Source of the DNA: Paenibacillus gyeongsangnamensis
GTDB taxonomy: Bacteria; Bacillota; Bacilli; Paenibacillales; NBRC-103111
Direction: 5' to 3'
NCBI RefSeq assembly: GCF_027533625.1
Contig: NZ_JAQAGZ010000038.1
Coordinates: forward strand, 1 to 40,000
DNA length: 40,000 bases
Numbering within the stretch: the first letter of the stretch is position 1; every line of letters begins with the position of its first letter. The notes below the pieces were generated by a model. It made no database searches. It was not told the DNA's origin and was given only the letters and a program-made list of their open reading frames with translations. Below are positions 1-8,504 of this stretch, piece after piece. Position numbers and translations under genes: made by a program.

Positions 1-55
1 TCTCTTGGAGTTGTTGAACGTTTTCCTTTGGTGTCGTTAGCCTCTTGGCATTCAC
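1..55 (-). CDS. Group II intron reverse transcriptase/maturase, N-terminus only
   Basis: A GTG codon at 55 is preceded by a strong ribosome binding site AAGGAGGT (71-64, spacing 8). It opens a frame reading VNAKRLTTPKENVQQLQE before the window ends. This resembles the start of LtrA-type intron-encoded proteins, which begin with a short charged leader around a TPxxVxxLQ-like segment. A nearby ATG at 51 is in another frame and stops after four codons. Such proteins splice and mobilise their host intron. Only 18 residues are visible, so the assignment rests mainly on the intron RNA context. Confidence 0.65.
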   Translation of the reverse strand, partial: MNAKRLTTPKENVQQLQE

Positions 56-585
56 TGACTCGTACCTCCTTAAGAAACATGAACAAAGTAGGGCTCCTTC
101 CCTCCCGCAGGTTGTGTTGTCCTGCATTCATTGGTACTATGCGCCCCTCGGACTCCCTTCCTGCAGACGGCTCACTTCACTTTTTGGGCTTATAGAGCGC
201 CTTTTTACGGTCTTTAAAAAAAAACTTCCGTGCAGGGGAGGGTCTCCCCAGTTCACTGCATCCTCTTTCATGCCATGCCGATCCCCTTACGCCGGAGGAT
301 TCTTCGCTGCCGCTCCAAGTTCCTAGCAGCTTCCATGGCCTTCATCCACATTGACGGGACTCGGCTCCCTCTTCTCCCTCTTGCGAGGCCTTTTTAACGA
401 CGCGGCAGGATTCACTTTATGTTACGGCCTGGCATGTTGCTTGCCCTGTCTCTGACAGGTACTTCCGTCGATGCGCTTCTACGTACTGCTTTCGCTATAC
501 GTAGGCATCCTAGCTACGCGGGGGCTTGGTCCCTCCCGCGACCGGACTTTCACCGGCAAGAAGATGCGTGCCTCTGGGCACGCTC
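1..585 (-). mobile_element. Group II intron, 5' part (IIC-like), cut by window edge
   Basis: Read on the minus strand, the segment has the layout of a bacterial group II intron 5' region. A terminal hairpin (GCGTGCC / GGCACGC, 577-583 and neighbours) comes first, then the phrase CCGGTGAAAGTCCGG typical of domain I. Further conserved blocks follow (for example GGGGATCGGCATGGCATGAA), leading about 530 nt later to a Shine-Dalgarno and the first codons of a reverse transcriptase. The proposed 5' end GAGCG at 585 lies a few bases after the U-run of the dnaB terminator, the usual insertion site of group IIC introns. Domains V/VI and most of the RT lie outside the window, so activity and subclass cannot be judged. 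The 5' boundary is inferred; GAGCG departs from the GUGYG consensus at position 2. Confidence 0.82.
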
Positions 586-592
586 AACGAAC

Positions 593-621
593 AAAAACCC
601 CCGTGTCCATAGACACGGGGG
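593..621 (-). terminator. Rho-independent terminator of dnaB
   Basis: A perfect 10-bp stem (CCCCCGTGTC at 621-612 with GACACGGGGG at 607-598, loop TATG) is followed by TTTTT on the minus strand, eight bases after the dnaB stop codon. It ends the MazG-like-to-dnaB operon and is the apparent landing site of the group II intron. Confidence 0.93.
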
Positions 622-628
622 CCGCACG

Positions 629-1981
629 TTACATCGCCATTCCTTGATGCGTCCGGTCGAGACTGACGAACTTGTTGAAGCTCTTGAGAAAAGCGAGCTC
701 CACCGTCCCGACCGGGCCGTTCCGCTGTTTAGCGATAATGATCTCGATGATGTTTTTCTTCTCGGATTCCTTGTCGTAGTAATCGTCCCGGTACAGGAAC
801 GCCACGATGTCGGCATCCTGCTCGATCGAGCCCGATTCCCGGAGGTCGGACATCATCGGCCGCTTGTCCTGCCGCTGCTCCACGCCCCGGCTGAGCTGCG
901 AGAGCGCGATGACCGGCACGTTGAGCTCCCTGGCGATCTGCTTCAGAGTACGCGAGATCTCAGAGACTTCCTGCTGTCGGTTGTCGCCCTTGCCGCGGCC
1001 GTGAATGAGCTGGAGATAATCGATCAGGATCATCCCAAGCCCCCGCTCCTTCTTCAGCCTCCGGCACTTGGCCCGAATATCGGCTACCGTCACAGACGGT
1101 GAATCGTCGATGTAAATGTTCGCTTCCGAGAGCGATCCGATCGCCATCGTCAGCTTTTCCCAATCATCCGGCTCCAGAAAGCCTGTCCGCATCCGTCCGG
1201 CATCCACGTTCGCCTCCGCGCAGATCATCCGCTGCACGAGCTGCGCCGCGCCCATCTCGAGCGAGAAGATCGCGACGGTTTCCTTCTCCCGTACGCCAAC
1301 GTTCTGCGCGATATTCAGGGCGAACGCCGTCTTCCCGACGGAAGGCCGCGCCGCGACGATGATCAGGTCGGAGCGCTGGAAGCCTGAAGTCATCTTGTCC
1401 AGATCATGAAAGCCCGAACGGATGCCCGATGTGCTGCCCTTCTGGTTGTACAGCATTTCGACCTTGTCGAAGACTTCCATCAGCACATCCCGGATGGCAA
1501 TGAAGCCGTTGCCGGAACGGCGCTGGGAGATCTCCATAATCCGCTGCTCCGCATCGCTGAGAAGGCCGGATACTTCTTCCTCGCCGGAGTAGCCGTTGCT
1601 GACGATTTGCGTTGCCGTCCGAATCAGCCGCCGCAGCAGCGACTTCTCTTCGACGATCTGCGCGTAGTAGTCCACGTTCGCCGCCGTCGGCACGGCGTTT
1701 ACCAGCTCCGACAGGAAGCTGATCCCGCCTACCTCCTCCAGCTGCTGCTTATCCTGCAGCCGCGCGGTCAGCGTGATCAAATCGACAGGCTCGTTGGCTT
1801 CCGCAATCTCGATCATCGCTTCGTAAATCAGTTGATGCGCCGGACGGTAGAAATCGTCGCTGTTGATCCGTTCCATCGCCGTAATCAGGGCGTCGCCGTC
1901 GAGCAGCACCGCCCCGAGTACAGCCAGCTCGGCTTCCAGATTTTGCGGAGGGATGCGATCCATAAACATGCTTTCGTTCAA
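629..1981 (-). CDS. dnaB: Replicative DNA helicase DnaB (DnaC in Bacillus)
   Basis: The hexameric 5'-3' helicase unwinds DNA at the replication fork and recruits primase. The protein has the N-terminal DnaB domain (DRIPPQNLEAELAVLGAVLL), then the RecA-like domain with Walker A (ARPSVGKTA, about residues 211-219) and Walker B (MILIDYLQLI). No intein is seen. The open frame extends upstream to 2035 inside rplI. The ribosome binding site GAGGAGAGG at 1996-1988 best fits a TTG start at 1981, giving 450 residues, close to the 454 of B. subtilis DnaC; ATG codons at 1969 and 1963 are alternatives. It is the last gene of an operon with rplI and gdpP and is followed directly by a strong terminator. 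Confidence 0.96.
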   Translation of the reverse strand: MNESMFMDRIPPQNLEAELAVLGAVLLDGDALITAMERINSDDFYRPAHQLIYEAMIEIAEANEPVDLITLTARLQDKQQLEEVGGISFLSELVNAVPTAANVDYYAQIVEEKSLLRRLIRTATQIVSNGYSGEEEVSGLLSDAEQRIMEISQRRSGNGFIAIRDVLMEVFDKVEMLYNQKGSTSGIRSGFHDLDKMTSGFQRSDLIIVAARPSVGKTAFALNIAQNVGVREKETVAIFSLEMGAAQLVQRMICAEANVDAGRMRTGFLEPDDWEKLTMAIGSLSEANIYIDDSPSVTVADIRAKCRRLKKERGLGMILIDYLQLIHGRGKGDNRQQEVSEISRTLKQIARELNVPVIALSQLSRGVEQRQDKRPMMSDLRESGSIEQDADIVAFLYRDDYYDKESEKKNIIEIIIAKQRNGPVGTVELAFLKSFNKFVSLDRTHQGMAM

Positions 1982-2018
1982 GCTCGTCCTCTCCTCATCC
2001 GCACCGGATCTTCTCGAA

Positions 2019-2462
2019 TTATTCTTCCACAACATGAATTTTCAGCTTTCCGGACACTTCCGGATGCAGCTTTACGACCACCTCGGTCACACCGAGCGCA
2101 CGGATCGGTTCGTCCATGACGATCTTCCGCTTATCCAGCTTAATTCCCTGCTTCTCCAGCGCTTCCGCAACCTGCTTGTTCGAGACCGCGCCGAACAACC
2201 GGCCGTCCGCCCCCGACTTCGCCTTCACTTGAACGGAGAGCTCGCCGAGCTTCCGGCCTAGCTCCTCCGCATCCGCTTTCTCCTGCGCCTTCTTCTTGTC
2301 TTCCGCTTTCTTCTGTTGATCCATTACTTTCATAGCGCCTTCGCTGGCCGGAGCCGCCGCTTTTTGTTTAAACAGGAAATTTTGCGCGTAGCCTTCGGAA
2401 ACCTCTTTAACCTCACCTTTTTTTCCTTGGCCCTTAACATCCTTCAAGAAAATCACTTTCAT
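2019..2462 (-). CDS. rplI: 50S ribosomal protein L9
   Basis: The 147-residue protein starts MKVIFLKDVKGQGKKGEVKE, the L9 signature, and contains the Gly/Asn segment SEGYAQNFLF. A long basic linker helix (residues about 45-75) and a C-terminal 23S-rRNA-binding domain follow. L9 binds the base of the L1 stalk and affects reading-frame fidelity. Its start overlaps the gdpP stop by 4 bases (ATGA), indicating translational coupling; dnaB follows 37 bases downstream. Confidence 0.98.
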   Translation of the reverse strand: MKVIFLKDVKGQGKKGEVKEVSEGYAQNFLFKQKAAAPASEGAMKVMDQQKKAEDKKKAQEKADAEELGRKLGELSVQVKAKSGADGRLFGAVSNKQVAEALEKQGIKLDKRKIVMDEPIRALGVTEVVVKLHPEVSGKLKIHVVEE

Positions 2463-4420
2463 TCAAAAAGCCCCTCCTCTGCGTGAATCTCGCTAAGCAC
2501 TTGCTTCAGCCTCTGCGTCGCTTCGGCGATCGTGCCTTCCAGCTGGGTTGCCGCGTTGGTCAAATGACCGCCGCCGCCCATCCGTTCCATGACCACTTGG
2601 ACATTCATTTGCCCCAGCGACCGGGCGCTTATGCCAATCAGGCCGTCAGGCCGCTCGCTGATGACGAACGAGGCCATGATGCCCGTCATAGTTAACAATG
2701 TATCAGCTACCTGCGCGATGAGCAACTGTGAATATTTACGTCCCGGCTCGTTCACCGCAAGCGCGATATGGTCGTAAATGACCACCGCGTGCTTAATGAC
2801 CTCCGCCTTCTGGATGTAATAATCCAGGTCCTCTTTCAAGAGCCGCTGAATCAACGCGGAATCGGCTCCGTTGCGCCGCAGGAACGAGGCGGCCTCGAAC
2901 GTCCGCGCGCCCGTACGAAGGCTGAAGCTCTTCGTGTCGACCACAATCCCCGACAGCAGCGCCGTCGCCTCCAGCACGCCCATGGTCATTCGTTCGTGGA
3001 AATATTGCAGAAGCTCCGTCACCAGCTCGCAAGTCGAGGACGCATACGGCTCCATATAAACGAGCGTCGCGTCATGGATGAAATCCTCGCTGCGGCGGTG
3101 ATGGTCTACGACCACCTTGCGGGACGTCAGCTGCAGCAGCTTCGGCTCCGGCGTCATCGAGGCGCGGTGCGTGTCGACGACCACCGCCAGGGAACGTCCG
3201 TTCGTAATGGCGACGGCCTGCTCCGGCGTAATAAACCAACGATTCAGCTTCTCGTCCTCATAGATCGTATCCATCAGCTTCTGGATGGACGGATTAACGC
3301 CCTCCAGCACGATATAGCCCTCTTTGTTGCTGAGATGCGCCATCTTCAGCACGCCGATTGCCGCGCCGATCGAATCCATATCTGGATTGCGGTGGCCCAT
3401 AATGAGCACCTTATCGCAATCCTTAATCAAATCGCGGAGCGCATGGGAGATGACCCGGGCGCGCACCCGCGTTCTTTTCTCGATCGCATTGGAGCGTCCC
3501 CCGTAGAAGGAGAGCCGTTCCCCAACCTTGACCGCCGCCTGGTCGCCGCCCCGGCCGAGCGCCATATCCAAGCTGAGCTGCGCCCATTGACCGAGCTCAT
3601 TAAGCGACGTTGTTCCCGAAGCAATCCCGATACTGAGCGTCAGCGGCAGCTTGTTCTCAATCGTAATGTCCCGTACCTCGTCCAGTATCTCGAAGCGCGA
3701 CTGCTCCAGAGCCTTAAGCCCTTTTTGATCCATTACCATGAGATAGCGGTCCGATGCCGTGCGCCGCAAATAAATCTGGTTCTTCTGCGCCCACTCTGTG
3801 ATCTCGCCCGTGACCTTGGCCATCATGATCGTCCGGGTCTGATCGTCGAGGCCCTGCGTCGCTTCGTCAAGATTATCCATCATGACGATGCCGAGCGACA
3901 GCTTCTCCTCTTCATAGCGCTTCTGCAGCGTCCGGAAGTCCGTAATATCGGTAAAGTAAACGAGCCGCTCTTCCGGCTTCATCTGTACTTCGTAGATTCG
4001 CTTGTCCACGGGCAGCTCGAGCTTCACTTCTTTTTCCTTACGCGCTTTAAGCCCCGTGAAAACTTCCAGGAGCGGTTCGCCAATCAACGACTCGCGGCCC
4101 AGCATCTTCGCCACGAACGGATTGTGCCATTCGATGACCTTGTCTTCGTTGTACAGCAGCATGCCCAGCGGCAGCTCGTGGATGACCTCGCTTCCTGCGC
4201 GCTTGACCCGATGCGAGAGCGTCGTGATGTACGCATTCAGATCCTTGCGGAACGCTTGCTCCGCCTGGAGCGTGTAATACCCCAGCAGCGCGCAAAGGAA
4301 CAAGGCGACTAAGCCGATGATCCACTGATACAGAAATAAAATAAAAGTCAGCACGGCCAGGAGCGCGAACACCCAGACCATATGCATCCCATGCCATCGC
4401 TTTAGCAGAAACTTAGGCAT
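2459..4420 (-). CDS. gdpP: Cyclic-di-AMP phosphodiesterase GdpP (YybT)
   Basis: GdpP hydrolyses c-di-AMP to pApA at the membrane. The 653 residues show the full family layout: two membrane helices (about 14-50), a PAS domain (85-160), a degenerate GGDEF domain (175-300, with GRGGDQAAV in place of a catalytic GGDEF), and a DHH/DHHA1 module. Metal ligands are visible as HRNPDMD (343-349), VVDTH (415-418), the DHH triad (439-441) and VVDTK (493-497); the DHHA1 motif is GGGGH (615-619). All catalytic residues expected for the family are present, so it is probably active. The DUF2232 gene lies just upstream and rplI overlaps its end. Loss of this enzyme is known to raise c-di-AMP and beta-lactam tolerance in Firmicutes. 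Confidence 0.97.
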   Translation of the reverse strand: MPKFLLKRWHGMHMVWVFALLAVLTFILFLYQWIIGLVALFLCALLGYYTLQAEQAFRKDLNAYITTLSHRVKRAGSEVIHELPLGMLLYNEDKVIEWHNPFVAKMLGRESLIGEPLLEVFTGLKARKEKEVKLELPVDKRIYEVQMKPEERLVYFTDITDFRTLQKRYEEEKLSLGIVMMDNLDEATQGLDDQTRTIMMAKVTGEITEWAQKNQIYLRRTASDRYLMVMDQKGLKALEQSRFEILDEVRDITIENKLPLTLSIGIASGTTSLNELGQWAQLSLDMALGRGGDQAAVKVGERLSFYGGRSNAIEKRTRVRARVISHALRDLIKDCDKVLIMGHRNPDMDSIGAAIGVLKMAHLSNKEGYIVLEGVNPSIQKLMDTIYEDEKLNRWFITPEQAVAITNGRSLAVVVDTHRASMTPEPKLLQLTSRKVVVDHHRRSEDFIHDATLVYMEPYASSTCELVTELLQYFHERMTMGVLEATALLSGIVVDTKSFSLRTGARTFEAASFLRRNGADSALIQRLLKEDLDYYIQKAEVIKHAVVIYDHIALAVNEPGRKYSQLLIAQVADTLLTMTGIMASFVISERPDGLIGISARSLGQMNVQVVMERMGGGGHLTNAATQLEGTIAEATQRLKQVLSEIHAEEGLFE

Positions 4421-4446
4421 TTCATTCGCCCCTCTAACCCCTTAAT

Positions 4447-5385
4447 CTACTTGCGAGTCAATCGATCACGAATTGGAAACGCCACATCGAATACACCTAT
4501 CAGGCTGAATATGAAATAAGCCGGCGGAAAAAACAGCAGCACCACAATGCCCGCAATCGGCAGCATCCGGTTCCAGCGGTTCACATGCGCCACGTAAAAC
4601 AGGAAGGCAATCGCCTGGACGGCGAACGCCGCAGTCAGCAGCGGCAGCAGATTGAGCAGCAGCGAGAATACGATGGAAGTCGTATCCTTCACGAACAGCT
4701 CCAGCAGCAGCGCCAGCAAGTAAAACCAGACGAACGACTTCGGCAGCATCCAGTCCTTCACCGGCTTGAACGCCGGAATGGATTCCCCTGCTCGAACAAG
4801 CGCCTTGCGTGCGAGCCAGTGGGATACGACCACATAGAACAAGGAGAAGCCGATCATGTACAGCGGCAGCATTTGAACCATGAGCTGTACCAGAGTATCG
4901 AGATCAAGCGCCATCATCCCCTGCAGCTGTGCGGGCAGCGTGTGGACGCTTTCCACCATGAAACCCTTCATCTTGCCGACGGGATTAAGTCCCAGCATAT
5001 AACTGACGATTAAGCTGAGCAGCAGCTCGCCCAGCAGCGTCAGCGTCCCGACCGTCAGCACCGAGCGGGCCGGGGCCCGTTTCTTGTACAGATTGCCCAT
5101 CTGGATGACCGGCGGCAGAAAAAACAACGATACCGATATGAGCAATACTCCGAGCCACCCCGCAAGCAAGGAAGAGGCGATGAGGTAAACCGCAGCCAGA
5201 CTAACGATATAATGAATTAAGAAACGCTGCGTTTCCAGCCTGACATACATGACCAGGACCGGGATCATCAGCAAGCTGGCCGTAATCAAGTTCAGCGGCG
5301 GCAGCATAATGGAAAGCAATAAGATCACGTATGTGATGCTCCATCCGAGCAGCCGTGGCTTTCGCGAGTCTACCAAGTAGTTCAC
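4447..5385 (-). CDS. YybS-like DUF2232 multi-pass membrane protein
   Basis: The 312-residue protein is very hydrophobic. Roughly seven to eight transmembrane segments run from residue 15 to the C-terminus (for example ITYVILLLSIMLPPL near the start and MLPIAGIVVLLFFPPAYFIF near the end). It matches the DUF2232/YybS family, which regularly precedes gdpP in Bacilli; the molecular function is unknown. The start is GTG at 5385, overlapping the upstream stop by four bases (GTGA), so it is probably translationally coupled to the MazG-like gene. Context suggests a membrane partner or transport role next to GdpP, but this is inference. Confidence 0.88.
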   Translation of the reverse strand: MNYLVDSRKPRLLGWSITYVILLLSIMLPPLNLITASLLMIPVLVMYVRLETQRFLIHYIVSLAAVYLIASSLLAGWLGVLLISVSLFFLPPVIQMGNLYKKRAPARSVLTVGTLTLLGELLLSLIVSYMLGLNPVGKMKGFMVESVHTLPAQLQGMMALDLDTLVQLMVQMLPLYMIGFSLFYVVVSHWLARKALVRAGESIPAFKPVKDWMLPKSFVWFYLLALLLELFVKDTTSIVFSLLLNLLPLLTAAFAVQAIAFLFYVAHVNRWNRMLPIAGIVVLLFFPPAYFIFSLIGVFDVAFPIRDRLTRK

Positions 5386-5693
5386 CTCTTACGAATATGT
5401 TCTTCCAAAGCGGAAATATCGCCGTACCAATCTTCCAGCTGATGGCCTTCCTGGCGATGCCTTTTCATTTTATCCAAGACCGCTTCGTCGAGCTGCTTCA
5501 TGGATACGCCCAACCGGCGTCCGAGGATATAACAGCACGAGACCAAGCTCGCAAGTCCGTCTATCATCTTATGCTGGCTTCCTTCCCATATGCCCTTGAG
5601 CAAATACGCCATTTGGTCGACGAGCTCCGTCTTCAGCCATTCGATGATTTTGGCGCGCTTGGCCAAATCAAGATCCTTCTCCATGTTTGACAA
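5382..5693 (-). CDS. MazG-like family protein
   Basis: The 103-residue soluble helical protein matches the short MazG-like family found upstream of yybS-gdpP in Paenibacillaceae. True MazG pyrophosphohydrolases carry EExxE…ExxD metal motifs. Here only scattered acidic residues (E21, D26, E40, D46) are present and no clean motif is seen, so catalytic activity is doubtful. It is the first gene of the operon running to dnaB. The start ATG at 5693 is preceded by a GAGGAGTG-like binding site. Function unknown. Confidence 0.78.
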   Translation of the reverse strand: MSNMEKDLDLAKRAKIIEWLKTELVDQMAYLLKGIWEGSQHKMIDGLASLVSCCYILGRRLGVSMKQLDEAVLDKMKRHRQEGHQLEDWYGDISALEEHIRKR

Positions 5694-5737
5694 GCCGCAC
5701 TCCTCCTACCCGGCACTTTAGTTAAGTATACCACATT

Positions 5738-6154
5738 TTATACCTTTTGTTCCGACTGCCATAGCTTGAAGCAATAATCGATGATTTCCCTTCTGCGGAT
5801 AATGCCGATAAATACATCATTATCGTCCGTCACCGGAACAAAGTTTTGATTCGTCGCGAGCGTGATTAAATCCTGCATTTGCTGATCGATTCGTACAGGT
5901 TTGATCGTCATATGCTGCGGCACATCCTTCAGTTGCACCTTGTGGCAATGATCGAAACCGATGTCAGGGGAATGCTTCAGCTTCCACAGCAGGTCCCCCT
6001 CCGTGATCGTTCCTGCGTATTTGCCGTTATCGTCGACCAGCGGAACGGCCGAATAACGATGGTACTCCATACGTTCAAGCGCCTGTCTCATCGTATTATG
6101 GGGAGAAAAATAAATAACCTCATCCTTAGGAACAAGAAAAAATGCGATATTCAA
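5738..6154 (-). CDS. Two-CBS-domain protein (DarB/YkuL-like layout)
   Basis: The 138 residues consist almost entirely of a CBS pair: CBS1 about residues 10-60 (MRQALERMEYHRYSAVPLVD…GTITEGDL) and CBS2 about 75-130 (DLITLATNQNFVPVTDDND, then IIRRREII). Tandem CBS domains bind adenine nucleotides; in B. subtilis the similarly sized DarB/CbpB binds c-di-AMP. The end of CBS2 (VPVTDDNDVFIGIIRRR) resembles that protein in layout. The start is TTG at 6154 behind AGGTAGGGAAG. The gene is separate from, but adjacent to, the gdpP operon. The ligand is not determinable here. Confidence 0.85.
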   Translation of the reverse strand: MNIAFFLVPKDEVIYFSPHNTMRQALERMEYHRYSAVPLVDDNGKYAGTITEGDLLWKLKHSPDIGFDHCHKVQLKDVPQHMTIKPVRIDQQMQDLITLATNQNFVPVTDDNDVFIGIIRRREIIDYCFKLWQSEQKV

Positions 6155-6245
6155 CGTACTTCCCTACCTTTCTTACCAACAGCTTGAAATCGCCCTTCAT
6201 TCATCATATCATGACCGGACCCTGATGAAAAATGGTGAGTGCCCC

Positions 6246-6346
6246 AGGATAAACGGCTACGCCGTCCTTGTCTTATAAGGACCAGCGCGTTTACTAAGGT
6301 TGATGCGAAGCTATAAGCTACGAAAACTTATAAAGTCTTATCAACC
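6246..6346. repeat. Structured intergenic repeat, copy 1 of 3
   Basis: The ~101-bp sequence begins AGGATAAACGGCTACGCCGT and is repeated at 15948 and 21261. It folds into two modules. Module 1 has hairpins CGGC-TAC-GCCG and GTCCTT/AAGGAC. Module 2 has an outer stem GGTTGAT/ATCAACC around TATAAG/CTTATA. In this copy the outer stem of module 1 is weakened (TTTACT instead of TTTATC). It lies between the histidine-kinase terminator and the CBS gene. Together with the terminator it fills the 303-bp gap 6155-6457. Confidence 0.9.
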
Positions 6347-6371
6347 AAAAAAACAGCCCCTTCCGAGGCTG
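6347..6371 (-). terminator. Terminator of the hybrid histidine kinase
   Basis: On the minus strand, CAGCCTC-GGAA-GGGGCTG (7-bp stem with one G-U, tetraloop GGAA) is followed by seven T. It lies about 87 bases behind the kinase stop codon and abuts repeat copy 1. Confidence 0.85.
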
Positions 6372-6457
6372 CCATGATGGATTCTCCGGTCGATCCTAAG
6401 CCGGCGCTGTGCCCGGCCAAATTCATTCCGCCCTCTGTTCCTGGCGTTACCCGGGGC

Positions 6458-8383
6458 TTAATGTGTATTTTTGAATTTTCGAACGTTCTCAATGATTTCG
6501 GAAACCGCTTCGATCCGGATAGGCTTGCTTAAATATTCATCCATACCGGCTTCCAAATATTTCTCCCGATCGCCTTTCACGGCATGAGCCGTTACCGCTA
6601 TGACATAAGGCTTTCTCGTTAACGAACTTGCTTTTTTAATCTCCTTCGTCGCTTCCAAACCGTCCATCATCGGCATTTGAACATCCATAAATATAAGATC
6701 ATGCGGAACACGCCGAACCGCCTCCACCGCTTCTTGCCCGTTCTGAACTATGGTAGACGTATAACCGAGCTTCTCCACCATTTTTTTTAATACGAGCTGA
6801 TTCACTTCATTGTCTTCCGCTATCAAAATTTTTAGAGGCTCATCTTTTAACGGATCCGGCTCGGCCGACGCGTCATCCGCCGGCGATTCCAAATAGGCTT
6901 GGGTCCGAAAATTAGCGGTAAATATAAAAGCGGACCCCGCTTGATCCTTGCGCGGCTCATACCAAATTTCACCGCCCATCAGATCAACAAGCTTTTTACA
7001 AATGGCCAGCCCTAACCCGGATCCTTCCGTCTTGCGTGTCATAAAATGATCCACCTGATAAAAGGGTTCGAACAAATGGGCAGCCTTATCCTTCGGCACA
7101 CCCAGACCCGTATCCCGGATCGCAAATTGAAGGCATACCGTATCCTTCCCCTGGGCGACCTTATCCACTGAGATCGATATCGCTCCATGAGAAGTAAACT
7201 TGACGGCGTTGCTAAGCAGATTCATAAGCACTTGTTTCAGCTTCGTCGTATCCCCAATCACCATGCCGGGCACGGTAGGACTGACGGTGGTTGTGATTTC
7301 CAATTTTTTTCCAAGCGCTTTTGGTAAAATAATATTTAACGTTTCCGACAGAAGCGTTCTCACCTGGAACGATTCTTCCGATAATTCTACTTTGCCCGAT
7401 TCAATCTTGGAAAAGTCCAAGATGTCGTTGATGATCGAAAGAAGCGTAGCTCCGCTTTTTTTTATAATTTGAACATACTCATCCTGCTCCGCATCCAATT
7501 TCGTTTCCATGAGCAAATCCGTCATTCCAATGACTCCGTTCATCGGAGTACGGATCTCGTGACTCATCATGGCTAAAAATTCGCTCTTGGCCTTATTCGT
7601 CTTTTCAGCGGCTTCCTTCTCAATCATCAGTCGCTTCTGTTCGGTCATGTCCTTCACAATGATATAGTAACCCACATTCTTATTGTGAATGATAATCGGA
7701 GCCAACGTTGTCAGTACTTCAACGGCGTGACCGTCTTTATGCTTGAAATAATTCATGTTTTTTTCAATAGACGTATAATCTTCCGTAACGGACAGCAAGC
7801 GGGCCAGGTTCATTTCACCGATAAATCTGGAAATGTTCGTTCCGATAAGCTCTTCGATACGATATCCGGTCAAGATCTCCGACATTTGATTTCCATTGAT
7901 AATATGGCCGTTCAGCCCAAACGATATGATCGCATCGTGGTTATATTTCTTTAACGAAGTATACCGTTCGATGCTTTCCTGCAGCCTATGCTCCATGGCT
8001 TTACTCTTCGTAACGTCGACCACTTGCGCTATGAAGTACATAGGTTTTCCGTCGATGTTATCGCGTACGAGCGAAAGATGCAGCGTAGCCCAAATCACGC
8101 TGCCATTTTTATGAATATACCGGTTCTCCACTTCGAAGGAAGGGATAACGCCATCCAGCAATTGATTGACTAAAGGCTCATTTTTATTGTCTTCCCCGGA
8201 AGTGACCAAGTCTGCGGACTTCAGCGATATGATTTCCTGTTCGGCATAACCGAAGATATGGCAGAGCGCGGGATTAACGCCGATCCACTTGCGTTCCATC
8301 GAAATTAAGGCTATGCCAATTGGAGCATGCTTATATACATGGTCCAATAAGATTTGTTGGTCAAAAACCTGTAATTCCTGCAT
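6458..8383 (-). CDS. Hybrid sensor histidine kinase (PAS-PAS-HisKA-HATPase-REC)
   Basis: The 641-residue protein has two PAS domains (about 10-125 and 135-250) and a HisKA dimerisation domain with phospho-accepting His275 in MMSHEIRTPMNG. The ATPase domain shows the N box (LLSNAVKF, about 389-396), G1 (DTGLGVP) and G2 (GSGLGLA). A C-terminal receiver domain has phospho-acceptor Asp567 in FMDVQMPMMDG and the conserved Lys in YLSKP. No membrane segment or signal peptide is seen, so it is probably a cytoplasmic sensor. No histidine phosphotransfer protein or separate response regulator is adjacent, making it an orphan. The signal is unknown; PAS1 and PAS2 each have a following PAC-like segment, consistent with redox or ligand sensing. 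Confidence 0.95.
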   Translation of the reverse strand: MQELQVFDQQILLDHVYKHAPIGIALISMERKWIGVNPALCHIFGYAEQEIISLKSADLVTSGEDNKNEPLVNQLLDGVIPSFEVENRYIHKNGSVIWATLHLSLVRDNIDGKPMYFIAQVVDVTKSKAMEHRLQESIERYTSLKKYNHDAIISFGLNGHIINGNQMSEILTGYRIEELIGTNISRFIGEMNLARLLSVTEDYTSIEKNMNYFKHKDGHAVEVLTTLAPIIIHNKNVGYYIIVKDMTEQKRLMIEKEAAEKTNKAKSEFLAMMSHEIRTPMNGVIGMTDLLMETKLDAEQDEYVQIIKKSGATLLSIINDILDFSKIESGKVELSEESFQVRTLLSETLNIILPKALGKKLEITTTVSPTVPGMVIGDTTKLKQVLMNLLSNAVKFTSHGAISISVDKVAQGKDTVCLQFAIRDTGLGVPKDKAAHLFEPFYQVDHFMTRKTEGSGLGLAICKKLVDLMGGEIWYEPRKDQAGSAFIFTANFRTQAYLESPADDASAEPDPLKDEPLKILIAEDNEVNQLVLKKMVEKLGYTSTIVQNGQEAVEAVRRVPHDLIFMDVQMPMMDGLEATKEIKKASSLTRKPYVIAVTAHAVKGDREKYLEAGMDEYLSKPIRIEAVSEIIENVRKFKNTH

Positions 8384-8460
8384 TCTCAGCCCCCCTCGGG
8401 TTCACATCTTATTATATATTACCATTAATGAAGGGCATTGATCACTTCAAATCCGGGAAA

Positions 8461-8494
8461 ATAAAAAGACGGCTAGTCTAAGACCAGCCGTCTT
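8461..8494 (-). terminator. Terminator of rpsF-ssb-rpsR
   Basis: On the minus strand, an 8-bp stem AAGACGGCT/AGCCGTCTT plus an inner GAC/GTC after one mismatch, loop TTA, is followed by TTTTTAT. It lies 11 bases after the rpsR stop codon. Confidence 0.93.
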
Positions 8495-8504
8495 CTTTCA
8501 CGTA

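Noticed and set aside
45..1102. Open frames on the + strand at 45-326 and 419-1102
   Set aside because: They run antisense through the group II intron RNA and dnaB; no ribosome binding site and low-complexity, Arg/Leu/His-rich products.
2768..4312. 514-codon open frame on the + strand antisense to gdpP
   Set aside because: Shadow of a GC-rich gene; composition full of Arg, His, Leu and Gln with no domain; gdpP on the other strand is unmistakable. The same holds for long frames opposite mnmG, dnaA, gyrB and gyrA.
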